From: Candidatus Saccharimonadota bacterium
Lineage (GTDB): Bacteria > Patescibacteriota > Saccharimonadia > Saccharimonadales > Saccharimonadaceae
Reading direction: 5' to 3'
Assembly (NCBI GenBank): GCA_017515925.1
Contig: JAFWEB010000020.1
Coordinates: forward strand, 1-20,353
Length of the DNA stretch: 20,353 nt
In this document: positions 14,823 to 20,353 of the stretch, in pieces
Numbering within the stretch: the stretch's first letter is position 1
How the letters are laid out: each line of letters starts with the position of its first letter
Made by a program: the position numbers and the translations under genes
Notes under the pieces: model-generated
What the model was told of the DNA's origin: nothing
Database searches by the model: none
The model's input: only the letters and a program-made list of their open reading frames with translations

Positions 14823-15505
14823 GAGAAATTCCGAGCAAAGATTTTAAGTCCGAAGCGATTGTGCTGAAACGTACGAACTACGGCGAGGCGGATCGAATTT
14901 TACAAATTATCACGCCGGCTGGCAAAATGGCAGTAATGGCCAAAGCCGTGCGCAAGGAAAAATCACGCCTAGCCGGAGGAATAGAAATGTTTTGCTTGTC
15001 CGATATAGTGCTGCACAAGGGAAATAGTGACCTAAGTGTTCTAACTTCGGCCAAGATGAAAGAGTTTTATAAAGGTATTTTGACAGATCTAGATAGGATA
15101 GAGCTAGCTTCGGAAATATTAAAAAAGATTTCGCGTGCGGCTGATATGACAGATAGTGAGGGCTATTTCTCTCTGGCCAAACAATGTCTGGTTGCACTAG
15201 ACAAGCATGCTAATTCGGCGCTGATAGAGGCTTGGTTTTATCTGAATCTGGCTAATATTTGTGGCGAGCAGGTGAATATTATTACGGATACTAGAGGTGA
15301 AAAATTGCAGGCAGATCAGCAATATACTTGGGATTCCACCGAAAATGCTCTACGTGTGGCAAAAGGCGGTAAAATCGGTGCAAACGAGATTAAAATGATG
15401 CGGCTGATGCTTTCGGCAGATTTATCGCTAATCCTGCGTGTAGCAGGCAAGGATGAGATGGCGGGAGAGATATTATATATCGCCAAAGCAGTGAATCAAA
15501 TCTAG
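14819..15505 (+). CDS. recO: DNA repair protein RecO
   Basis: A 228-aa protein of usual RecO length. RecO anneals strands and loads RecA with RecR in the RecFOR pathway. The N-terminal OB fold shows the family pattern: SEAIVLKRTNYGEADRILQIITPAGKMAVMAKAVRKEKSRLAGGIEMF. A helical domain follows (ILKKISRAADMTDSEGYFSL, then ALIEAWFYLNLANICGE). The zinc-binding cysteine cluster present in many RecO proteins is not seen. It is translationally coupled to the response regulator. Confidence 0.88.
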   Translation: MREIPSKDFKSEAIVLKRTNYGEADRILQIITPAGKMAVMAKAVRKEKSRLAGGIEMFCLSDIVLHKGNSDLSVLTSAKMKEFYKGILTDLDRIELASEILKKISRAADMTDSEGYFSLAKQCLVALDKHANSALIEAWFYLNLANICGEQVNIITDTRGEKLQADQQYTWDSTENALRVAKGGKIGANEIKMMRLMLSADLSLILRVAGKDEMAGEILYIAKAVNQI

Positions 15506-15518
15506 CCGCTATCTGTGA

Positions 15519-15524
15519 TATAAT
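15519..15524 (+). promoter_or_regulatory. -10 element of glyS (predicted leaderless)
   Basis: TATAAT preceded by TGTGA ends six bases before the ATG at 15531, and no Shine-Dalgarno precedes that ATG. Confidence 0.6.
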
Positions 15525-15530
15525 ACAAGT

Positions 15531-16853
15531 ATGAGTAATTTAGACGACATTGTAAGCTTGTGTAAGCGCCGTGGATTTATTTTCCAGGGTAGCGACGTAT
15601 ATGGTGGTATGGCCGGGACATGGGATTTTGGCCCACTTGGTACAGCCTTAAAGAAAAAAATTATGGATTCTTGGTGGAAATTCTGGGTAGAAGACCGCGA
15701 AGATATGTATGGCGTAGATGCGGCCATCATTATGAACCCTATTACTTGGCAGGCATCTGGTCACACTGAGACTTTTAATGATCCATTGGTAGAGTGCAAA
15801 GCTTGTCATGGTAGATTTCGTGCAGATAAATTGGTAGATGGTGCTACAGAGAGTATTACTACCGAGCAATTCCTCGCGGCAAACGTCAAATGTCCTACTT
15901 GTGGCAAGATTGACTGGGGTGATGTGCGCAAGTTTAATATGATGTTCAAGATGACTGTTGGTCCAGTAGCTGACGACGAGCATATCGCATATCTACGTCC
16001 AGAGACCGCACAGGGAATTTTCACAAATTACAAAAATGTCGTCGATACAATTTATCCTAATATCCCATTTGGTATTGCACAACAGGGAAAAGCATTCAGA
16101 AACGAGATCTCCCCACGCGATTACATCTTGCGCGACCGTGAATGTTCCCAGATGGAGATAGAATATTTTGTCCATCCCAATGCTTGGGAAGAATCATTTG
16201 ATGAATTAGTAAAAGAGAATCACCGCTTCTTGACAGAGAAGATGGGCTTGTCTACTGATAAGATTCACGACGAAGAAGTTGCTGCCGAAGATCGCGCCCA
16301 CTATTCTAAGCGCACTATTGATATCATGTTTGACTATCCAAACGGTAGAGAAGAGCTAATGGGTATTGCTTATCGTACGGATTTTGACCTAAGCAATATC
16401 GCCAAGGCTAGTGGCAAGAGTATGGAATATCGCGATAAAAACAGCGGCGAAGTATTCGTCCCACATGTAGTAGAGCCATCTATCGGTGTAGAGCGTTTGA
16501 TTTTGGCAGTCCTGGCCGAGGCTTACAAAGAAGACGAAATCGACGGCAACAAGCGTGTAGTCCTAGCTTTGCCAGAAGATTTGGCTCCATATCGTTTCTG
16601 TGTTTCTCCACTTCTGAAAAACAAACCAGAATTAGTAGAAAAAGCCGACTCTGTTTATCAGATGCTTCGCAAGAAATACGGTAATGTCACCTGGGATGAT
16701 TCCGGTAATATTGGCAAACGCTATCGCAAGCAGGATGAGATTGGTACGCCTAAATGTGTCGTGATTGACTTTGACACATTAGAAGACGACACTGTGACAG
16801 TGCGCGACAGAGACACCGCCAAGCAGGAAAGAGTAAAAATCTCTGAACTATAA
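15531..16853 (+). CDS. glyS: Glycyl-tRNA synthetase, single-chain (eukaryote/archaeal-type) class II
   Basis: A 440-aa enzyme of the homodimeric GlyRS type (not the alpha2beta2 GlyQ/GlyS form). It opens with the typical LDDIVSLCKRRGFIFQGSDVYGG. CKACHGRF and CPTCGKIDWG supply paired cysteines for zinc. LRPETAQGIF and FRNEISPRDYILRDRECSQMEIEYF contain motif 2, and VEPSIGVERLILAVL contains motif 3. The C-terminal anticodon-binding domain follows (VVLALPEDLAPYRFCVSPLL ... GKRYRKQDEIGTPKCVVID). It is leaderless by promoter position. The gene ends the housekeeping block; its stop codon overlaps the TATAAT used by the DGR genes. Confidence 0.96.
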   Translation: MSNLDDIVSLCKRRGFIFQGSDVYGGMAGTWDFGPLGTALKKKIMDSWWKFWVEDREDMYGVDAAIIMNPITWQASGHTETFNDPLVECKACHGRFRADKLVDGATESITTEQFLAANVKCPTCGKIDWGDVRKFNMMFKMTVGPVADDEHIAYLRPETAQGIFTNYKNVVDTIYPNIPFGIAQQGKAFRNEISPRDYILRDRECSQMEIEYFVHPNAWEESFDELVKENHRFLTEKMGLSTDKIHDEEVAAEDRAHYSKRTIDIMFDYPNGREELMGIAYRTDFDLSNIAKASGKSMEYRDKNSGEVFVPHVVEPSIGVERLILAVLAEAYKEDEIDGNKRVVLALPEDLAPYRFCVSPLLKNKPELVEKADSVYQMLRKKYGNVTWDDSGNIGKRYRKQDEIGTPKCVVIDFDTLEDDTVTVRDRDTAKQERVKISEL

Positions 16854-16854
16854 T
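16849..16854 (+). promoter_or_regulatory. Possible -10 element of the DGR accessory-RT operon
   Basis: TATAAT overlaps the glyS stop codon; the accessory ATG is 13 bases downstream, giving a leader of about 7 nt. The -35 region is poor, so expression may be weak, or may come partly from glyS read-through since no terminator separates them. Confidence 0.4.
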
Positions 16855-16867
16855 TTTGATTTAGGCT

Positions 16868-17698
16868 ATGACAAAAGGTGGGATCAAAACAACTAAATCA
16901 AAAGAAAAAAAGAAATTAGAAAACGACAAAAAAGCCGCAGTAGGGCGGACTATCGCCACTAAAAAAGAAAAGGCCAAGGAATTTGCCTATGATTTTGAAC
17001 AGACCAATAATCGCTCGTTAGTGGTGTTCTACTCTGGGGAAGGATGGTGGAAAATGGGTGGAAATTCGGCGCTGTTCTACACCCACTTGGTCGCACCACG
17101 GCTCAGTATCAAGGCTTCACTCAAGCCAGACCGGGATTTTTATTTCAAATTCATCGATGGGATAGTTTCGATTAAAGACTTCAGCGGGTTGAAGCGTAAT
17201 CTCAAAACAATGAAGATTTTACCAAAAGAAGAAACGGAACTCTGGACGATTTTTGATTTGGGTTTCAAGGTGTCCAAGACAGAACTGAACAACATTCATA
17301 ATATCCGCGAAGATAGGATTAACCAAGTCAACCAAATTGTCCAGGCTAAGAAATTATATCCATCTATTGCGGCGCTCGGGCGCAAAATTGCCAAAGCGCT
17401 TTATACTAAAACTAATCATGCTACGCCGGTTGACCGTGAAATAATTATGAATCGGTTAACCCAGATTGCCTTTGAGAATGTGGTACAAATCTATCTAATT
17501 TCTACTGAAATTCTACCGCCAGTCGAAACCCTGCAGACAGTAGTAAAACGCAACGAAAAACTAAAAGCCTATCTAATGCTAATGATGGAAATAACCGCTT
17601 TTGAACCAGAAGATATCTTAGCGCTAGAAGCGGATTTGGTTGATATGAATACTCAAATCAAAACTGAGCTGAAAAAACTCGGCGCCGACGAGAAATAA
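16868..17698 (+). CDS. DGR accessory protein (possible MutS-I-like domain plus Avd-like helical bundle)
   Basis: This 276-aa protein is one base upstream of the RT gene. Residues 1-45 are Lys-rich. Residues about 50-120 (LVVFYSGEGWWKMGG, THLVAPRLSI, FYFKFIDGIVSIKDFSGLKRNLKTM) follow the order of MutS domain I (a beta strand with an 'FY' start, then a final helix after a 'G(V/I)' strand). MutS-like accessory proteins are recalled from surveys of CPR DGRs. Residues about 145-275 give four amphipathic helices starting near INQVNQIVQ, PVDREIIMN, PVETLQTVV and PEDILALEA. This is the size and helix count of Avd, the positively charged bundle that helps DGR RTs bind TR RNA. Both domain calls rest on pattern only. 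Its position before rt supports an accessory role. Confidence 0.65.
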   Translation: MTKGGIKTTKSKEKKKLENDKKAAVGRTIATKKEKAKEFAYDFEQTNNRSLVVFYSGEGWWKMGGNSALFYTHLVAPRLSIKASLKPDRDFYFKFIDGIVSIKDFSGLKRNLKTMKILPKEETELWTIFDLGFKVSKTELNNIHNIREDRINQVNQIVQAKKLYPSIAALGRKIAKALYTKTNHATPVDREIIMNRLTQIAFENVVQIYLISTEILPPVETLQTVVKRNEKLKAYLMLMMEITAFEPEDILALEADLVDMNTQIKTELKKLGADEK

Positions 17699-17699
17699 A

Positions 17700-18866
17700 A
17701 TGGCGACTATCAAAGATAAATCAGTCCTGCCAGAGAAATATCAACGGCGAGACGGGGAAAGTTACGAGGATTGGGTACTTCGAATGCTATGGGTGGCATA
17801 TTTAGATGCTAGAAAATGTAAACGCAACACTAAAGACCAGTACAGATTTGAAGTAAATGCAATGGAAAATTTGCTTAAGCTACGTGAGGATATTCTAGAG
17901 CGTCGTTACGCGCCGAGTAGGGGGATTGCATTTATTGTGAATGATCCGGTAATTCGAGAAATCTTTGCAGCACCTTTTCGCGACCGCGTGGTGCATCACG
18001 TTCTTTATAATTTGTCCTATGATTGGTGGGATAAACGGTTAATTTTTGATTCGTATTCTTGCCGACTAAATAAGGGGGTATTGCTAGGTGCTCAAAGACT
18101 GCGCAAAATGGAGAATATGGCAATCAATGAATATCAAGAGCCAATATATATCGTAAAAATGGACGTGAAAGGCTATTTCATGAGTTTGCCCAGGGATGGA
18201 CTATTCGAGCGGGTGGTCTGGGGATTGGATCAACAATATCCGCATAACAAACCACGTGAATACTATATGACTAAATTTCTCTGGCGACAGGTTATTTACG
18301 ACGATCCAACCAAAGGTGTGAGAAAAAGGGGTGATTATCGGGAGTGGGAGAGGCTGCCAGATAGTAAGAGTCTGTTTTGTCAGCCACCAAAGACGGGAAT
18401 TGTGATCGGAAATCTCTCGTCACAGTTGCTCTCAAATATCTATCTAGACCAGCTCGACCGTTTCGTGAAATATACATTAAAATACAAGTATTACGGTCGC
18501 TATGTGGACGATTTTTACATTCTAACTCCTGAATCGCATTTGAAACAAGCCATGCGCGATGTGGAAGCAATCAAAGTATTCCTGCAGGGAATGAAACTCC
18601 ACCTACATCCAAACAAATTTTATGTCCAAAACGTCAATAGGGGAGTGGTGTATCTGGGAATCAGAGTCTATCCAAATAGACTAATCCCGGGGCCACGCGT
18701 AGTGCGACGTTACAAACGTGCGACTAGATTAGTGACTGCCGGGATTAAAGATGAAGCCACGATGTTATCTTATCTAGGGCAATTTATCCATCTCAAGTCT
18801 AATCGGATTCAACAGAAGATTTTTGACGAGGCTGGTTGGGATTGGACTTGGTGGGTTATTCCGTAG
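17700..18866 (+). CDS. DGR reverse transcriptase
   Basis: This 388-aa enzyme copies TR RNA into adenine-mutagenised cDNA. The fingers region has RYAPSRGIAFIVNDPVIREIFAAPFRDRVVHHVL (RT motifs 1-2). Motif A is KMDVKGYF with D155. IGNLSSQ (236-242) replaces the QGxxxSP of other RTs and is the hallmark of DGR RTs, linked to low fidelity at template adenines. The catalytic YVDD is at 268-271, followed by the thumb region (HPNKFYVQNVNRGVVYLGIRVYP). No endonuclease or maturase domain is attached. It starts one base after the accessory gene stop, with no Shine-Dalgarno of its own, so translation is coupled. No terminator follows, so its transcript may continue through the antisense of TR. Confidence 0.96.
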   Translation: MATIKDKSVLPEKYQRRDGESYEDWVLRMLWVAYLDARKCKRNTKDQYRFEVNAMENLLKLREDILERRYAPSRGIAFIVNDPVIREIFAAPFRDRVVHHVLYNLSYDWWDKRLIFDSYSCRLNKGVLLGAQRLRKMENMAINEYQEPIYIVKMDVKGYFMSLPRDGLFERVVWGLDQQYPHNKPREYYMTKFLWRQVIYDDPTKGVRKRGDYREWERLPDSKSLFCQPPKTGIVIGNLSSQLLSNIYLDQLDRFVKYTLKYKYYGRYVDDFYILTPESHLKQAMRDVEAIKVFLQGMKLHLHPNKFYVQNVNRGVVYLGIRVYPNRLIPGPRVVRRYKRATRLVTAGIKDEATMLSYLGQFIHLKSNRIQQKIFDEAGWDWTWWVIP

Positions 18867-19277
18867 TTTATGGGGGTTGGTGGAAAGTTCACTGGCGGAA
18901 CAGATACTGACGCAACGAACAGCGAACCCGTTCGCCTTATTATTCGTGTTGGCAGGCCTAACATCCGAAGACCACGTATTCAGGTTGTAAGCATTGGTAC
19001 TACTAACTACGGTAGAGGACCAGTAGTTGCCATTGTTACTCTGGTTGTACAAGCGACCTGTATTCCAGTTGTAGTTGCCAGAGTAGACGTAGGAAAAATA
19101 GGTAAAATGAATACGCGTCGGCTGGTTCCAGTTTAGGGGCGCTTTGATCGAGTTTTTGACCCCGTAGGGTACTAGACCCGAAAATTGGCCTCGCGCAGCG
19201 AAGGCACCCCCGGACTTTCCAAAAATCCTAGCAAAGAGCACGGCGAACAAGGCTCTTTGGCGGATTACCCCCACATC
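18867..19277 (-). ncRNA. Predicted TR RNA: structured leader plus template repeat
   Basis: A minus-strand promoter at 19278-19283 would start an RNA near 19271. Its first ~170 nt are GC-rich and foldable: CAAAGAGC (19259-19252) pairs with GCTCTTTG (19239-19232), a bulged hairpin lies at 19205-19188, and ACCC/GGGT pairs around 19059-19079 equivalents at 19167-19179. The template repeat (19097-18908) follows. A frame is open across this region from a GTG at 19274, but that codon lies only three bases from the -10 box and upstream of the expected RNA start, so I read the transcript as non-coding. I see no terminator on this strand before the antisense of the RT gene; the 3' end is unknown. Confidence 0.65.
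18908..19097 (-). repeat. DGR template repeat (TR)
   Basis: This 190-nt repeat aligns without gaps to 20067-20256 at an offset of exactly 1159. By hand count 174 positions are identical and 16 differ; all 16 are A in this copy on the minus strand (8 become T, 5 G, 3 C). Of 50 adenines in the repeat 16 differ; of 140 other bases none does. The minus-strand 3' end is a 21-nt adenine-free GC-rich block ending in TGCGTC, fit to act as the initiation of mutagenic homology. Translated in the frame of the target, the variable positions are AAY asparagine codons. It lies tail to tail with the RT gene. Confidence 0.96.
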
Positions 19278-19283
19278 ATTATA
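19278..19283 (-). promoter_or_regulatory. -10 element of the TR RNA promoter
   Basis: A perfect TATAAT on the minus strand preceded by ATGC, with the predicted start near 19271 at a run of five G. At 17-bp spacing the -35 position (19301-19306) is AAAGTT, a poor match, and it is covered by the left arm of the dyad at 19292-19303. This fits a promoter that is repressed, or that depends on a regulator. Confidence 0.6.
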
Positions 19284-19291
19284 GCATTTAT

Positions 19292-19347
19292 AAATGTAAT
19301 AACTTTTTTAGAAATGTAATTACATATTGACTTTTGTTATTACATTT
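19292..19347. promoter_or_regulatory. 56-bp nested dyad, candidate operator between divergent promoters
   Basis: AAATGTAATAAC (19292-19303) and its exact reverse complement GTTATTACATTT (19336-19347) flank the perfect palindrome ATGTAATTACAT (19314-19325). All three share one centre at 19319.5, with 10-bp spacers on both sides that are not complementary to each other. The first two ATGTAAT half-sites are 20 bp apart, about two helical turns. This is the geometry of cooperative dimer binding. It sits between the TR RNA -10 (19278-19283) and the plus-strand promoter (19353-19381). Confidence 0.7.
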
Positions 19348-19352
19348 CGGGC

Positions 19353-19381
19353 TAGACTTTTTTATAAAAGTGTGCTATAAT
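19353..19381 (+). promoter_or_regulatory. Plus-strand promoter upstream of the NYN gene
   Basis: The -35 is TAGACT (19353-19358), the spacer 17 bp, and the -10 TATAAT (19376-19381) after GTGTGC. It closely matches the promoter at 853-881. The start would be near 19388, so an ATG at 19380 inside the -10 box cannot be the translation start. Confidence 0.7.
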
Positions 19382-19397
19382 GAGAATGTATCACGAT

Positions 19398-19443
19398 GAG
19401 GGTAACGCGAACGGAGAAATACCTAAGCAAATCCCTCTTTTTT
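19398..19443 (+). terminator. Possible attenuator before the NYN gene
   Basis: GAGGG (19398-19402) can pair with CCCTC (19433-19437), which is followed at once by T6. The stem is only 5 bp and the loop 30 nt, so it is weak, but it would end the RNA from the promoter at 19353-19381 before the NYN gene. A second TATAAT (19448-19453) lies just after it. Confidence 0.3.
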
Positions 19444-19447
19444 GTAG

Positions 19448-19453
19448 TATAAT
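19448..19453 (+). promoter_or_regulatory. -10 element of the NYN gene (predicted leaderless)
   Basis: TATAAT ends seven bases before the ATG at 19461, the same spacing as at parA, glyS and rnhA. It supports 19461 as the start. Confidence 0.55.
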
Positions 19454-19460
19454 AACAGAT

Positions 19461-19973
19461 ATGGATAAAATACGGAATATAGCTTTTATTGATGCACAGA
19501 ATCTGAACTACAGTACTGTCGATAGCAAGCCATCCTGGAAGGTAGGCCTTAAGCAGTTTAGGACTTATCTCAAGGAGAAATATAATGTCGACGAGGCATT
19601 CTATTTTCTTGGCTGCATAGATGATAGATATTCAGAAATGTATGACAATATTCAGAGATCAGGCTTTATTCTAGTGTTCCGTGAACATAACTCAAAGTTG
19701 TTATCTATGAAAAAGGGAAATGTTGATACCGACATCGTGTTTTCCATAATGAAGAAATTATACAAACGTGAAAAATTCGAAAAAGTGATTCTAGTTTCTG
19801 GTGATGGCGATTATTTCAAAATGGTTCAATTTTTGATCGAAGAAGATAAACTTTGTAAGATACTTATGCCAGTAAAGAATAGTTCTTCATCTCTTTATCG
19901 TCAGATTCCTGCCAAATATAGGGATTATCTTGATAAGCCTGAAATAAAAAAGAAAATCGAATTAAAAGCATAG
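19461..19973 (+). CDS. NYN-domain (PIN-like) nuclease, LabA/DUF88 type
   Basis: I choose ATG 19461 (170 aa): the family's first strand (KIRNIAFIDAQNLN) follows directly and a -10 box is seven bases upstream; a longer frame from 19380 starts inside another -10 box. The acidic cluster of NYN/PIN-fold RNases is present: D11 and N14 (IDAQNLN), D89 and D91 (VDTDIVF), and D115/D117 (SGDGDYFKM). Such proteins are metal-dependent RNases. The C-terminus is Lys-rich. It lies between TR and VR with no housekeeping neighbour, so a role in handling TR RNA or the RNA-cDNA intermediate is possible. NYN proteins are also common as isolated genes, so this link is inference. Confidence 0.85.
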   Translation: MDKIRNIAFIDAQNLNYSTVDSKPSWKVGLKQFRTYLKEKYNVDEAFYFLGCIDDRYSEMYDNIQRSGFILVFREHNSKLLSMKKGNVDTDIVFSIMKKLYKREKFEKVILVSGDGDYFKMVQFLIEEDKLCKILMPVKNSSSSLYRQIPAKYRDYLDKPEIKKKIELKA

Positions 19974-20040
19974 GGTACCCTGGCTCGGCTCACATACATA
20001 TAAATAAAAAATATAAAAAAGGGATCCAGTGTCGGGTGTT
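19974..20040. other. Short gap between convergent NYN and target genes
   Basis: An 8-bp palindrome GGGTACCC (about 19973-19980) and an A-rich run are present. No convincing stem with a T tract serves either strand. CCCTG (about 19978) and CAGGG (20042) form a distant 5-6 bp inverted repeat that may be chance. Confidence 0.4.
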
Positions 20041-20353
20041 TCAGGGTAGGCTGTATGCTAGAATCGTGACGCAACGAACAGCGAACCCGCCCGCCTTATT
20101 ATCCGTGCTGGCAGGCCTAACATCCGAAGACCACGTATGCAGGAAGTAAGCACGGGTACTACTAACTACGGTAGAGGACCAGTAGTAGCCAAGGTTACTC
20201 TGGTAGTACAAGCGACCTGTATACCAGTAGTAGTAGCCAGAGTAGACGTAGGAAAATGGGTAAGACTTAATCTTGGTTGCATCTGTAGCTGTTCCATCTC
20301 CGATATGAAGACCATATGACTTAAACAAATGATTCCATGATTTAGACTTATCA
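20041..20353 (-). CDS. DGR target protein, C-terminal part with variable C-type-lectin-like domain (5' end outside window)
   Basis: The frame is open from the window edge to TGA at 20043-20041 (103 residues visible). I do not accept the TTG at 20328 as a start, since the frame continues upstream (SKSWNHLF). YPFSYVYSG, YYWSSTVVSS and GFAVRCV are typical of the Fib_succ_major (FISUMP) domain, a C-type-lectin-like fold used as a binding module on cell surfaces. Twelve residues differ from the TR-encoded version, all where TR encodes Asn: they are Y, L, R, F, H, S, D and G here. Five or more became Tyr, a residue favoured at binding surfaces. After the VR only TILAYSLP follows. The signal peptide or anchor must lie outside the window. 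Confidence 0.93.
   Translation of the reverse strand, partial: DKSKSWNHLFKSYGLHIGDGTATDATKIKSYPFSYVYSGYYYWYTGRLYYQSNLGYYWSSTVVSSTRAYFLHTWSSDVRPASTDNKAGGFAVRCVTILAYSLP
20067..20256 (-). repeat. DGR variable repeat (VR)
   Basis: This is the mutated copy of the 190-nt template at 18908-19097. Identity breaks sharply at both ends (20066 and 20257). The 21-nt adenine-free block at its 3' end is identical to TR. I see no GC-rich hairpin of the Bordetella-phage type just 3' of it (20041-20066 and below). Confidence 0.96.

Larger units (their letters stand above)
16868..20353. mobile_element. Diversity-generating retroelement (DGR) locus
   Basis: The locus contains an accessory gene, a DGR-type reverse transcriptase, a 190-nt template repeat, a NYN nuclease gene and a target gene with a 190-nt variable repeat, in that order. 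The RT family motifs and the strict adenine-only difference between the repeats are diagnostic. No integrase, transposase or terminal repeat is visible, so it looks like a resident DGR. The right edge is outside the window. Confidence 0.95.

Noticed and set aside
18870..19136. Plus-strand 88-aa frame downstream of rt
   Set aside because: It is the complement of the TR region; its VR counterpart at 20137 is likewise a shadow. No family features.
19205..19235. GGAAAGTCCGGG on the minus strand as part of an RNase P RNA
   Set aside because: It resembles the conserved RNase P 5' block, but none of the other conserved regions of that RNA is present and the space before TR is too short.
18774..19274. 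166-aa minus-strand frame covering the template repeat, as a second lectin-like protein gene
   Set aside because: Its GTG lies three bases from the -10 box and upstream of the predicted RNA start, it has no ribosome-binding site, and its end runs into the antisense of the RT gene. The similarity to the target protein is explained by the TR.
20041..20328. Target protein as a complete 95-aa gene starting at TTG 20328
   Set aside because: The frame stays open to the window edge with sensible residues and the domain would be cut at its N-terminus, so the gene is partial.

Overview
The window looks like chromosome from a Candidate Phyla Radiation bacterium, most likely Saccharibacteria (TM7). This is inferred from the moderate-GC, compact, mostly co-directional gene order, the short versions of housekeeping proteins (Rel without its C-terminal regulatory half, a short XseA), the very short or absent mRNA leaders, the CPR-type surface proteins and the CPR-type diversity-generating retroelement (DGR). 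TAA, TAG and TGA all end genes whose downstream neighbours start at the expected place, so the standard bacterial code fits and a UGA-recoded lineage (SR1/Gracilibacteria) does not. No rRNA, tRNA, CRISPR array or insertion sequence was recognised.

Region 1 (1-5983). The 3' end of ileS is followed by a gene-poor stretch holding a strong promoter, a long A-rich leader, a 43-aa small protein and a rho-independent terminator. Next is a three-gene envelope cluster: a small acidic protein, an 865-aa coiled-coil/membrane/proline-rich protein, and an LPKTG-bearing secreted protein with a DUF11-like domain. It ends in a strong terminator.

Region 2 (5982-16853) is housekeeping. It holds rplU, parA-parB, a Rel/SpoT (p)ppGpp enzyme transcribed the other way, rnhA overlapping a CYTH-like gene, a KwaB/DUF4868-like gene, xseA-xseB, a membrane-anchored protein, a sensor-less histidine kinase with a single-domain response regulator, recO, and glycyl-tRNA synthetase. 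Several genes have a TATAAT-like -10 box whose end lies only 6-7 nt before the start codon, which implies leaderless mRNAs.

Region 3 (16868-20353) is a DGR. In order it has an accessory protein (possible MutS-domain-I-like part plus an Avd-like helical bundle), a DGR-type reverse transcriptase (IGNLSSQ and YVDD motifs), a template repeat (TR, 18908-19097) on the opposite strand, an intergenic control region, a NYN-domain nuclease gene, and the variable repeat (VR, 20067-20256) inside the 3' end of a minus-strand gene that runs off the window. By hand alignment the two 190-nt repeats differ at 16 positions. All 16 are adenines of the TR on the minus strand and none of the 140 other bases differs. 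They fall in 12 asparagine codons of a C-type-lectin-like (Fib_succ_major/FISUMP) domain.

The most unusual part is the control region at 19278-19381. Divergent promoters flank a 56-bp nested dyad: a 12-bp inverted repeat and a 12-bp perfect palindrome that share exactly the same centre. The promoter on the minus strand would make the TR RNA, which begins with a GC-rich, hairpin-forming leader. This suggests that TR RNA synthesis, and so mutagenesis of the surface protein, is controlled by a DNA-binding regulator not encoded in the window.
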